NCBI GenBank assembly: GCA_965220185.1
Contig: OZ244807.1
Span: 248,001-312,000 of the forward strand
From: Azotimanducus sp965220185
GTDB taxonomy: Bacteria; Pseudomonadota; Gammaproteobacteria; Pseudomonadales; Azotimanducaceae
Reading direction: 5' to 3'
Length of the DNA stretch: 64,000 nt
Part shown: positions 51,326 to 62,970 of the stretch, piece by piece
How the letters are laid out: each line of letters starts with the position of its first letter
Numbering within the stretch: position 1 is the stretch's first letter
Translations under genes and position numbers: made by a program
The notes under the pieces: model-generated
The model's input: the letters and a program-made list of their open reading frames with translations, nothing else
Databases searched by the model: none
Told to the model about the DNA's origin: nothing

Positions 51326-52471
51326 ATGAAATTTTCGTCAACAAGTCAAACGCTTGCCTCAAAGCTGCAACAACTTGCCGCGCTTGCGCCTAGCCGTCTC
51401 GGTGCCGATTCGCTGATGGCGCAGATGAAGATAGAAGCTGAGAATGGTGTTCTCAAACTAACAGCAACGGATGGTGAGCTTGAGCTCTCCGCAAGAGTTG
51501 AAGAAGATGTCACCATAGAAACCGACGGTCAAGCCTATGTGCCCGCACGTCAAATGGCATCCTTTTATGCAAGCCTGGGCGCGGAGGAAGTCGTTGAGGT
51601 GACAAGCGTAGAGGGCGCGACGGCACTGAAGTCAAAAAGCAGCGATCTCAAGCTTAACGCTGTCGGCGAAGGCAACATACGCCTCTTCACAATCGAAGAA
51701 GTCGAAGAAACAGTCGATTTCGACTTTGATCGCGGCGACCTCATTGATCTCGTTCAGAAGACAGCGTTTGCCATGGCCTCCGGAGACGTTCGATACTACT
51801 TAAATGGAATGCTATTTGAGATTGACGATGGTGAAATCCACTGTGTGAGCACGGATGCGCATCGACTCGCCTTCGCAAAGAAAGCTGGCAAGGCTGCGGA
51901 GCTGAAAGGCGGAGAAGGGATGGAAGACACTGCACGTGCCTGCATCGTGCCGCGAAAAGCGGTTCAGGAGCTGACTAAATTACTGTCTAGCGCTCAGGAT
52001 ACTATTCATCTCAAGATGAGCAAGCAGCGACTTGTCGCGGAACTGGGAGACTACCGGCTGACGTGTAGGCTGGTGGACGGGCGCTATCCCGACTATACAA
52101 AGGTTATTCCAAAAGACAATGACATCAAGGCGGTCGTTGACCGGCGCGCACTGCAAGCGACGATGCGTCGAGCGTACATTGTTGCCGAAGATGATCCCGG
52201 AAAGACGGTGAACCTGAGATTCACATCGGACTGGCTCTATCTTGAGGCGTCGAGCCCGCAGCAGCACAAGATTAACGAGAAAATGCCAGTGCATTACGCA
52301 GGCGACAATGAAGTCAGAATCGCGTTCAACGCATCCTATGTTCTCGAGTTTTTGAATAGTACCGAGAGTGAAAATATACAGATTGAATTGCGCGACAAGG
52401 AGAGCCGCACGATTATGCGTGGCGAGGGCGACGAGGATGCGTTTTATTTATTGATGCCTGTGTTGCTCTAG
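51326..52471 (+). CDS. dnaN: DNA polymerase III beta sliding clamp
   Basis: The sliding clamp that tethers polymerase to DNA. The 381-residue product from ATG 51326 begins MKFSSTSQTLASKLQQLAAL, as clamps do. It contains the three repeated domains (FAMASGDVRYYLNGMLFEI, VDGRYPDYTKVIPKDN) and ends YLLMPVLL, close to the E. coli VVMPMRL tail. ATG 51299, which overlaps the dnaA stop as ATGA, would add nine residues and may be the real coupled start. recF follows after 10 nt. Confidence 0.95.
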   Translation: MKFSSTSQTLASKLQQLAALAPSRLGADSLMAQMKIEAENGVLKLTATDGELELSARVEEDVTIETDGQAYVPARQMASFYASLGAEEVVEVTSVEGATALKSKSSDLKLNAVGEGNIRLFTIEEVEETVDFDFDRGDLIDLVQKTAFAMASGDVRYYLNGMLFEIDDGEIHCVSTDAHRLAFAKKAGKAAELKGGEGMEDTARACIVPRKAVQELTKLLSSAQDTIHLKMSKQRLVAELGDYRLTCRLVDGRYPDYTKVIPKDNDIKAVVDRRALQATMRRAYIVAEDDPGKTVNLRFTSDWLYLEASSPQQHKINEKMPVHYAGDNEVRIAFNASYVLEFLNSTESENIQIELRDKESRTIMRGEGDEDAFYLLMPVLL

Positions 52472-52481
52472 CCAGCGAGGC

Positions 52482-53597
52482 GTGTTTCTCAAGGCATTGG
52501 CGATAGAAGGCGTCCGAAACCTTCGCTGCCCCGAACTCCACTTCGACAAACCGCTTAATTTTCTCGTGGGGGCGAACGGGAGCGGCAAGACGTCGATTCT
52601 TGAATCGGTGTCACTGCTGTGTCGCGGTCAGTCTTTTCGTTCACCGAACATCAGCACTGTGATTCATCATGGCGAAAGCAGCTTAAGCGTATGGGGAGAG
52701 ATGGAAGACGAGGTTCGTGGCACCTTAAAGGTGGCGTTTCGCAAGACGCGCACGAATGAAACAGAAGCGCGCGTCAACGGCGAGGATATAGACCGAGCAT
52801 CAAAACTCATCGAGTACCTGCCGCTGCAGGTCATTACCGCGGAATCGGCGGACATGGTGCTCGGTGCGCCAAAAGCTCGGCGTCGATTTATGGACTGGGG
52901 TCTCGCGCACGAATACGGCGCATATCTTTCGTGGCGGCGAGAGTTTCAGCGTGTGCTGCGGCAAAGAAACACCTGTCTCAGGCGTGTTGCGGAGGGTGGT
53001 GCGCTAGACCTGCTCGATGCGTGGGACCGGCAATTGACGGAAGTTGGTCAGCGCATTGCCACAATGCAATCAAACTATGTCAACCAAGTGAACGAAGGCA
53101 TGCAAGCGGTATTGCCTGATTTGATGGAGGAAAATGAGGCCGGGCAATGCGTGACCGTGAGCTATTACTCAGGCTGGCAAGAGGGGGAAGACTTTTCCGA
53201 GGTAATTCATGCGACAAGGCAAAGAGATGTAAAATTGGGGCGGACAGTGGCAGGGCCGCAAGCATCGGACATTCGCATCCAGATCTCTAATCGTATGGCC
53301 TCAAGAATAGTCTCGCGAGGAGAGGCGCGAGCGCTATCGCAAGCGCTCAACGTCGCCCAGGCCGACCGGCTACATGAGGCGACCGGACGGCGAAGCCTGT
53401 TTCTCGTTGATGAACTGGCAGGAGAACTAGATGCAAGGAGAAGAGGACAGTTCTTGGCACTACTTGCTTCCCGTGAGTATCAGGTGCTGGCGGCGAGCGC
53501 CGTCGAACTAGAAAGCTTAGGGGAACTCGCCGCGCAACAGGGGTGTGGAATGTTCCACGTGGAACAAGGACAAGTCGAGAAGCAAACGAACAGGTAG
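52482..53597 (+). CDS. recF: DNA replication and repair protein RecF
   Basis: An SMC-like ATPase that loads RecA at gaps. The 371-residue product starts LKALAIEGVRNLRCPELHF with Walker A VGANGSGKTSILESV. It has RRRFMDWGL in the middle and the Walker B/D-loop LVDELAGELDARRR near the end. The start is GTG 52482. The 3' end contains a perfect parS palindrome within codons for MFHVEQ. gyrB follows after 6 nt. Confidence 0.95.
   Translation: MFLKALAIEGVRNLRCPELHFDKPLNFLVGANGSGKTSILESVSLLCRGQSFRSPNISTVIHHGESSLSVWGEMEDEVRGTLKVAFRKTRTNETEARVNGEDIDRASKLIEYLPLQVITAESADMVLGAPKARRRFMDWGLAHEYGAYLSWRREFQRVLRQRNTCLRRVAEGGALDLLDAWDRQLTEVGQRIATMQSNYVNQVNEGMQAVLPDLMEENEAGQCVTVSYYSGWQEGEDFSEVIHATRQRDVKLGRTVAGPQASDIRIQISNRMASRIVSRGEARALSQALNVAQADRLHEATGRRSLFLVDELAGELDARRRGQFLALLASREYQVLAASAVELESLGELAAQQGCGMFHVEQGQVEKQTNR
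53551..53566. promoter_or_regulatory. parS centromere site (ParB-binding palindrome)
   Basis: TGTTCCACGTGGAACA is a perfect 16-bp palindrome identical to the known bacterial parS core (as in Pseudomonas and Bacillus sites). It lies inside the recF coding end, about 4 kb from oriC, and is the expected loading site for the ParB encoded at 41309. I noticed no second copy. Confidence 0.93.
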
Positions 53598-53603
53598 AGA
53601 CGC

Positions 53604-56745
<3,142 letters not shown>

Positions 56746-56760
56746 GGAACCAGAGCCTCG

Positions 56761-58254
56761 CTAGCGTCGCCAGAATGTGGGCGTTAAGAGCACCAGCAGC
56801 GTGAAAATCTCCAAACGACCGAGAATCATGGTGACCGATAAGAGCCATTTGCCCGCATCTGAGACGGAAGCATAGTTGCTCGCAACGTCGCCGAGCCCGG
56901 GACCAAGATTATTGAGGCACGCTGCGACCGCCGAGAACGCAGAAAGAAAATCAAGACCGCCGACCATGAGGATCAAAAGCAGCATGACAACAAAGGTCAG
57001 GCCATAGAGCGCGAAGAACCCCCACACGGCCTGCATCTCGCCGCTTGGCACGGGCTGGTTGTCAAGCTTTACCGGAAAAACGCCGGCAGGATGAATAAGA
57101 CGCTTGATCTCATGCATCCCTTGGCGATAGACAAGCAGCACACGAACGACCTTGAGGCCGCCTGCCGTAGAGCCTGCACAGCCGCCAATAAACGCCGAAA
57201 GAAGAAGCAAAATGGGCAGGAAGCTTGGCCACAGGCTGAAATCAGTGGTGACAAAGCCGCTGGTGGTGGCGGTCGAGACGACCTGAAATACCGCGTCAAG
57301 CACGATATGATCAGAGACGCCGTAAGCGGACAGGCCAATGACGACAACAAGGCTTAAAACGAGCAGCAGACAGAGGTAGGTTTTGGCTTCCGAACTCGCA
57401 AAGTACGGAAGCCAGTCGGATATGCGGCCGCGCCCTAGAGACTGCTCGGAATGCCCCGAGAGACCCAGTTTGATCTGACGGAACAGCCGAAAATGAAGCG
57501 CGAAACTTAAGCCGGAAATGACCATAAAGACGATCGCCACCCAATTGACCGCAAGACTGTTGAAATAGCCGATGCTGGCATCGTGGGTTGAGAACCCGCC
57601 GATGGCGACAGTGGAGAAGGCATGAGCGATCGCATCAAAACCGTCCATGCCTGCGAGGAAGTAGGCAAGCGCACAAGCAATCGTGAGCCCAAGATAGACG
57701 AGCCACAAGGCGCGTGCGGTTTCCGTGATCCTTGGCGCAAGCCTTGAGCCCTTGTCCGGACCGGTAAGCTCCGAACGCGAAAGCTGCATGCCGCCGATAC
57801 CCAGCATAGGCAGTACGGCGACCGCTAAAACAACGATGCCCATCCCTCCAAGCCACTGTAATATCTGACGATATATGAGCATCGACTTGGGCAGTTCGTC
57901 TAGCCCTGCGAGCACGGTCGCGCCTGTTGTCGTGAGGCCTGAGACGGATTCAAACACCGCGCTGCTCCATGAATCGGCGATACCCGAACTCACAAAGGGC
58001 ACCGCGCCAAACGCGCCAAGGCCGAAATAGAAGAGCGCCACAACAATAAATCCGTCGCGGTTGCGCAGCTCGCGAATTGGACGGCAAGCGAGCCAGAGGA
58101 CGAGGCCAATGCCGAGCGTCACGGCGAAAGCGAGCAGGAAATGAGAGATAAACGCTTCGGAATAGATGAGCGCCACAGCAATTGGCACGAGCAGCACCGC
58201 GCTGAAGAGCATCAACAGCAACCCGGTGAGCGAGAGGATCGTGCGAAGATGCAT
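56761..58254 (-). CDS. trkH: Trk system potassium uptake protein TrkH
   Basis: The channel-like membrane subunit of the Trk potassium system. The 497-residue product has the four pore loops with their selectivity glycines: SGLTTTGATV, STVAIGGFST, STATTSGFVTT and ACLNNLGPGLG. SAFIGGCAGSTAGGLKVVR is the typical TrkH segment. ATG 58254 is used since the membrane domain starts there; a longer frame overlaps trkA and is not conserved. It lies 13 nt after trkA. Confidence 0.94.
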   Translation of the reverse strand: MHLRTILSLTGLLLMLFSAVLLVPIAVALIYSEAFISHFLLAFAVTLGIGLVLWLACRPIRELRNRDGFIVVALFYFGLGAFGAVPFVSSGIADSWSSAVFESVSGLTTTGATVLAGLDELPKSMLIYRQILQWLGGMGIVVLAVAVLPMLGIGGMQLSRSELTGPDKGSRLAPRITETARALWLVYLGLTIACALAYFLAGMDGFDAIAHAFSTVAIGGFSTHDASIGYFNSLAVNWVAIVFMVISGLSFALHFRLFRQIKLGLSGHSEQSLGRGRISDWLPYFASSEAKTYLCLLLVLSLVVVIGLSAYGVSDHIVLDAVFQVVSTATTSGFVTTDFSLWPSFLPILLLLSAFIGGCAGSTAGGLKVVRVLLVYRQGMHEIKRLIHPAGVFPVKLDNQPVPSGEMQAVWGFFALYGLTFVVMLLLILMVGGLDFLSAFSAVAACLNNLGPGLGDVASNYASVSDAGKWLLSVTMILGRLEIFTLLVLLTPTFWRR

Positions 58255-58267
58255 GATGGCCGATTCG

Positions 58268-59680
58268 TTAGAAGGCTTGGGGCGGTGCGCGGAACACTCG
58301 TTCAATGTCCTTTTGTGTGCGAACAAGCGACTGTTCGCTCGCTTGCTTCGGCACGAACACAACAACCCGGTCGTTTGGCTCGAGACGCAAGCTGTGCTCA
58401 AGCAAACGCCCTTTGTAGCCGCCGGACTTGCGTTGTCTCGCGACTGCGAAAATCTTGGCCCCGCCAGGCAATTCAACGTCGAGCGCGCGCCGTCCGATCA
58501 ATTCGGAGGTGTCGGCGGTGCCGAGTGTCTCAATCTCCATGACCTGACCGAAATTCTCGACCAAACCGTGCTCGCGCAGCACCCGCCCGCGACGAAAGTA
58601 CGAGCGAAAGGCGTCAACGGCGGCTTCAACCGGAGAAACGACAAGAGTGGTACCAACTTGCAGCGCTATTTCGCGCATGGCAGGGCGCAAGAGGAGCGCC
58701 GCGGTGATGCGTGTGTTGTGCCGGCTTGCAATGGCGGTGGCGAGCAAGTTGGTTTCGTCGCTGTTAGCGAGCGCGAAGAATGCGTCAATGTGCTCGATAT
58801 TCTCTTCGAGCAAGAACTCTTCGTCGGTCATATCGCCGCGAAGCACCACGCAAGAGAGGTCTTCGGCCAATTGCTGACATCTGTCCTCGCGCACTTCGAC
58901 CAAGCGCACCGACGCTGAGGTGCGTGCTTGCAGCGCGCGCGCGAGACGTGTGCCGAGATGTCCGCCGCCGGCGATCATAACTCGCTTAAAGGGCTTGCCT
59001 TGCAGCTCAAGCCTTTTCATGACGGCGCTGATGTCGCTATCCCTCGCAAGCACGAACAGCGTATCGCCGACAGTGAACGGGTCGTCATCGTTTGGCACGA
59101 AGCCTGTGCCAGCGCGACCAATAAGCGGCACCACGAAGGCGCGCCCAGCGGCCTCGACAAGCTTGCATACCGGCTTGCCGAGATGTGACCAGCCTTCCGG
59201 CACGTCAAAAGCGCACACGCGCAGGCTGTTTGCGCCAAGGTTCAAGGCTTGGCGTGCGCCTGGATGCTGTACCACAAGGCAGAGCTCTTCGGCCATCTCG
59301 AGTTCAGGGTTGACGGCCGCCTTGATGGGCAGATGCTCGAAGCTGAACAGTTCCGAGCGACGTTCAAGGTACGCTGGCGTGCGAATGCGCGCGACGATGC
59401 TGGTCACCTCGAAGAGCGTGTAGCAGATTTGGCTGGCGACCATGTTGATTTCGTCGGCACCGGTCGTTGCGAACACGCTTTCGGCGTCATACGCACCCGC
59501 GCGCTGTAGCACATCCGGATGCGCTGCGTTGCCGAGCACGCGTTGTACATCGAGACGGCGGCCGAGCTCGTCGAGCCTGCGCGCATCGCTGTCAACAATG
59601 GTGACGTCCTCGCCCTGTTCAGCGAGCGCCTGAGCGAGCGAGCCGCCGACCCTGCCCGCTCCAAGAATCAGCACTTTCAC
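58268..59680 (-). CDS. trkA: Trk system potassium transporter regulator TrkA
   Basis: Cytoplasmic nucleotide-sensing ring that gates TrkH. The 470-residue product has two Rossmann/RCK repeats: ILGAGRVGGSLAQALAEQG at the start and MIAGGGHLGTRLARALQ near residue 240. Each is followed by an RCK_C domain (GDTLFVLARDSD, NDRVVVFVP). The start is GTG 59680. It is cotranscribed with rsmB upstream and trkH downstream. Confidence 0.96.
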   Translation of the reverse strand: MKVLILGAGRVGGSLAQALAEQGEDVTIVDSDARRLDELGRRLDVQRVLGNAAHPDVLQRAGAYDAESVFATTGADEINMVASQICYTLFEVTSIVARIRTPAYLERRSELFSFEHLPIKAAVNPELEMAEELCLVVQHPGARQALNLGANSLRVCAFDVPEGWSHLGKPVCKLVEAAGRAFVVPLIGRAGTGFVPNDDDPFTVGDTLFVLARDSDISAVMKRLELQGKPFKRVMIAGGGHLGTRLARALQARTSASVRLVEVREDRCQQLAEDLSCVVLRGDMTDEEFLLEENIEHIDAFFALANSDETNLLATAIASRHNTRITAALLLRPAMREIALQVGTTLVVSPVEAAVDAFRSYFRRGRVLREHGLVENFGQVMEIETLGTADTSELIGRRALDVELPGGAKIFAVARQRKSGGYKGRLLEHSLRLEPNDRVVVFVPKQASEQSLVRTQKDIERVFRAPPQAF

Positions 59681-59695
59681 GGTCTGTTCAATCCT

Positions 59696-60991
59696 TCATG
59701 CGCGCTTGCCAAGGAGGGCGTAAAACATGGCGTCGGGGCCTCGCGATGTGGTAATGAGCTGCGCTCCGCTGCCTGTCTCGACATGGGTGAAACCGGAAGC
59801 CCTGATCTGCGACAAGTCGAGCACCGTCGCATCGGTGCGCACGCTCAATGCTTGTACAGCGTCTTCGTTTTCCCGCTTCAACATGGAACAAGTCGAATAG
59901 AGGAGCCTGCCACCAGGCTTTAGTGTACGCCAAGCGGCATGAAGAAGACGCTTTTGGCACTGCTGGCTGGCATCCAGATCGTTTGGGTCGGTGAGAACCT
60001 TGATGTCCGGGTGCCTCCGTAAAGTGCCTGTCCCAGAACACGGCACGTCAAGCAGCACGGCATCGAAGACTTCGCCATTCCACCACGCCAGTTCTTCGGC
60101 CCGGGCGCAGACGATCTGTGGTGTCGGCAAGCCAAGACGCTCACACTCATCTCCAATGCGTTGCAGGCGCAATTCGCTCTGATCGACGCTAGTCAGCGAG
60201 ATGCCCGGTGCATACTCAAGAAGATGCGTTGTCTTGTTGCCGGGTGCGGCGCAAGCGTCAAGAACGCGCATGCCCGGACGAGGGCTGAGAAGTAGTGCCG
60301 CGAGTTGCGCACCTTGGTCTTGAATGCTGACTTCGCCGTTCACAAAACCAGGCACCTGCGCCGATGGTCTCGGCTGTTCAAGCACGATGCAGGAAGGTAT
60401 GGCCGCTGGCGCGGCTGCGATGCCAGCTCGCATGAGGGCGTCGAGCACCGCCTCGCGCGTTGTCTTGGTGGAGTTGACGCGCAAGCACAAGGGAGCCCTC
60501 GTGAGATTGGCAGACAGCAGTTCACGCCAATACAGCGGATATTGTGCCCGCGCTTCCTCGATCAGCCATTGCGGGTGGTCGAAACTCGCCTCTGCGCTTT
60601 CGGACTCGCGCTCGTCGCGTGCCACCGCGCGCAGCACGGCATTGATGAGCTTGCTAGCCCAGGGCTTGCCCATGCGACGTGCGATGCCCACTGATTCGTT
60701 GACGGCGGCGTGCGCGGGTGTGCGCATATGATGGACCTGAAAGGCGCCACTCATCAGTAGGCATTGGATGTCGAAATCCTTGTCGCGCAGCGGCCGTTTC
60801 AAGTGTCTCGATACGCGCTCCGACAACGAGAAGTAGTGGCGGAGTACGCCGTAGAGCAGCTCATGTACGAACGGTGTGGCGTGTTCGTACAGCAGCGCTT
60901 GGTCGAACGGGAGGCCGCGCTTCAATATCTTGACGAGCAGCCGAACTGCCAAAAGGCGTGGAAGGGGCGTTGCAAGTGGGGCGGCGCTCAC
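59696..60991 (-). CDS. rsmB: 16S rRNA m5C967 methyltransferase RsmB
   Basis: Methylates C967 of 16S rRNA. The 431-residue protein has an N-terminal NusB-like RNA-binding domain (about 1-150). The SAM-dependent domain has VLDACAAPGNKTTHLLE, DVPCSGTGTLRRHPDIK with the first Cys, and LLYSTCSMLKRENE with the catalytic Cys. GTG 60991 overlaps the fmt stop (GTGA). def-fmt-rsmB-trkA is a conserved order. Confidence 0.95.
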   Translation of the reverse strand: MSAAPLATPLPRLLAVRLLVKILKRGLPFDQALLYEHATPFVHELLYGVLRHYFSLSERVSRHLKRPLRDKDFDIQCLLMSGAFQVHHMRTPAHAAVNESVGIARRMGKPWASKLINAVLRAVARDERESESAEASFDHPQWLIEEARAQYPLYWRELLSANLTRAPLCLRVNSTKTTREAVLDALMRAGIAAAPAAIPSCIVLEQPRPSAQVPGFVNGEVSIQDQGAQLAALLLSPRPGMRVLDACAAPGNKTTHLLEYAPGISLTSVDQSELRLQRIGDECERLGLPTPQIVCARAEELAWWNGEVFDAVLLDVPCSGTGTLRRHPDIKVLTDPNDLDASQQCQKRLLHAAWRTLKPGGRLLYSTCSMLKRENEDAVQALSVRTDATVLDLSQIRASGFTHVETGSGAQLITTSRGPDAMFYALLGKRA

Positions 60992-61959
60992 ATGCTGAAA
61001 CGATTGCCTGCTCGAAAGATGCCGGAATATCCGTTCAATAGCTGGCGAGCGGAAAGTCGGCGGCCAGAGCCACGCAGCACGCTTGCCTCAAGCACCGAAA
61101 CCCAGCCCAATCCGCATGCAATCTCAATCTGGCCAGTGGGCGCCTCGAGCACCGTGCCGGGCGGCGCATCGGCCTCTTCGCCGAGCGAGTGCTCAACTCT
61201 TAAGAATCGTACACGAAGCGAATCGTCGCCCATATTCATGCAAGAGACCGCGGGCGCCGCTGAATTGAGCGCGTGAATTTGACGTGCGACTAAGCGAGAG
61301 CTACGCGACCAGTCGATAGCCTGATCACTATTGGTGAGTTTTTCTGCGTACAGCACGCCTTCGCACACCTGAGGAGTCGTTTTGATGGTGTCGATGTGCG
61401 TGATGACGTGGTCGAGCGCATTGGTGCCCATGCATGCAAGCGCGGCGCGCAGGCCGTCGCCTGTCATGGTGTCGTCAAGATGCAGGCGCTTAACAACGAA
61501 CACAGGTCCAGTGTCGAGGCCGGTGTCCATTTGCATCACGCAGACGCCAGTCTCGGTATCTCCTGACATGATGGCGCGCTCGATGGGCGCGGCTCCTCGC
61601 CAGCGCGGCAGCAGCGATGGATGCAGGTTGATACAGCCGTACTTAGGAAGCTCTAGAATGCTTGGCGGCAGGATCAGTCCATAGGCAACTACGACCAGAA
61701 GGTCAAGCTCGAAAGCGGCGATTTGATCATAGACTTGGGCGCTGCCTAATGTTGGTGGCTGCAGCAAAGGTATACGCTCTGCGCGCGCCCATTTGCGAAC
61801 CGGCGTCGCGCCTAATTTGAGTCCACGTCCGCGGCGAGCATCGGGGGCGGTCAACACGACCACTGGCCGAATACCTCGTTCAAGCAGCCCATGGAACACT
61901 CGATCAGCAAACACTGGCGTCCCTGCAAAGCCAATACGCTGTGTTGTTTGGTTAGGCAA
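60988..61959 (-). CDS. fmt: Methionyl-tRNA formyltransferase
   Basis: Formylates initiator Met-tRNA. The 323-residue product starts RIGFAGTPVFADRVF, and INLHPSLLPRWRGAAPIERA carries the catalytic Asn/His. DTETGVCVMQMDTGLDTGPV with the Asp follows, and the C-terminal OB-like domain starts near residue 210. The start codon appears to be TTG 61959, overlapping the def end by 8 nt. Confidence 0.96.
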   Translation of the reverse strand: MPNQTTQRIGFAGTPVFADRVFHGLLERGIRPVVVLTAPDARRGRGLKLGATPVRKWARAERIPLLQPPTLGSAQVYDQIAAFELDLLVVVAYGLILPPSILELPKYGCINLHPSLLPRWRGAAPIERAIMSGDTETGVCVMQMDTGLDTGPVFVVKRLHLDDTMTGDGLRAALACMGTNALDHVITHIDTIKTTPQVCEGVLYAEKLTNSDQAIDWSRSSRLVARQIHALNSAAPAVSCMNMGDDSLRVRFLRVEHSLGEEADAPPGTVLEAPTGQIEIACGLGWVSVLEASVLRGSGRRLSARQLLNGYSGIFRAGNRFSM

Positions 61960-62452
61960 TATCCCGCCGTTGCTTCTCGATTCGTTTGCGAATTCTACCC
62001 CTTTTCAGCGAAGAAAGATAGTCAACAAATAACTTTCCATCCAAATGGTCGATCTCGTGCTGTGCGCATACCGAGCGGATGCCATCCAATTCGGTGCGCA
62101 CGAGCGTTCCGCGACGGTCTAGATATTCAATCTCTATTCTGGACGCGCGCCTTACGGGCTCGTAGAACCCCGGCACGGACAGGCAGCCCTCATTGCTTTC
62201 AATGACGCCTGACTTGTTGAGAATAGTCGGATTGATCAGCACCAAAGGCTCGCTCTTATCTTCGGAAACATCCATCACCAAGATTCGTTTGGTGATGCCG
62301 ACTTGCGTGGCAGCGAGCCCGATGCCGCGCTCGTGGTACATGGTCTCAAGCATGTCGTCGGCGAGCTGCCGCGTGGTGTCGCGCACTTCCTTGATCGGAT
62401 GCGCCGTGAGTCGCAGTCTCGGGTCAGGATAGTGGAGAACAATCAGCTTCAT
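61952..62452 (-). CDS. def: Peptide deformylase
   Basis: A metalloenzyme that removes the N-formyl group from new proteins. The 166-residue protein has all three motifs: GIGLAATQVG, EGCLSVPG with the metal Cys, and QHEIDHLDG with the two metal His and catalytic Glu. It heads the def-fmt-rsmB-trkA-trkH run. The 86-bp gap to the divergent DUF1820 gene should hold both promoters. Confidence 0.97.
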   Translation of the reverse strand: MKLIVLHYPDPRLRLTAHPIKEVRDTTRQLADDMLETMYHERGIGLAATQVGITKRILVMDVSEDKSEPLVLINPTILNKSGVIESNEGCLSVPGFYEPVRRASRIEIEYLDRRGTLVRTELDGIRSVCAQHEIDHLDGKLFVDYLSSLKRGRIRKRIEKQRRDIA

Positions 62453-62538
62453 GCTCGGATGTCGGTAGGTTGGAATGCCGGATGAGCATTGTGCCTTGAG
62501 AAAGAGGCATTCGACAACATGTCGACCGACAAGACATA

Positions 62539-62916
62539 ATGCGCATCATGGTCAAGTTTCCAAGCAAAGACACCAAGGACGAAGAGGCAAGCACACACAT
62601 CTATCGTGTGCTCTTCTCGAATGGCGGGCAGATCTACGAGGTCTACGCGCGCGGACTCTATCAGAGCGATCTCTACGGCTTTATCGAGATCGAAGACTAT
62701 GTGTTCGGTGGCCGCAGCAGCGTGGTGATCGATCCGCAAGAAGACAAGCTGCGCAATGAGTTCGAGGGCGTCAAGCGCACCTATCTGCCCATTCCCTGTG
62801 TTCTGCGCGTTGATGAAGTTGAGAAGGAAGGTGTCGCCAAGGTCAAGGACGACAAGGGCGGCGGTTCCGTTGCGCAGTTCCCCATGCCGGTTCCGGTCAA
62901 TGAGCATTCATCCTGA
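62539..62916 (+). CDS. DUF1820 family protein
   Basis: A 125-residue protein of a gammaproteobacterial family of unknown function. The central part, YRVLFSNGGQIYEVYARGLY, QSDLYGFIEIEDYVFGG, and FEGVKRTYLPIPCVLRVDEV followed by EKEGVAKV, is highly conserved in DUF1820. ATG 62539 or the in-frame ATG 62548 may be used. There is no membrane segment or catalytic motif. It is transcribed away from def. Confidence 0.92.
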   Translation: MRIMVKFPSKDTKDEEASTHIYRVLFSNGGQIYEVYARGLYQSDLYGFIEIEDYVFGGRSSVVIDPQEDKLRNEFEGVKRTYLPIPCVLRVDEVEKEGVAKVKDDKGGGSVAQFPMPVPVNEHSS

Positions 62917-62970
62917 TTTCACCGCTTGAGTCCGTAGAATAGGCGCCTATTCGCATTCGGAGCCAGGCAC

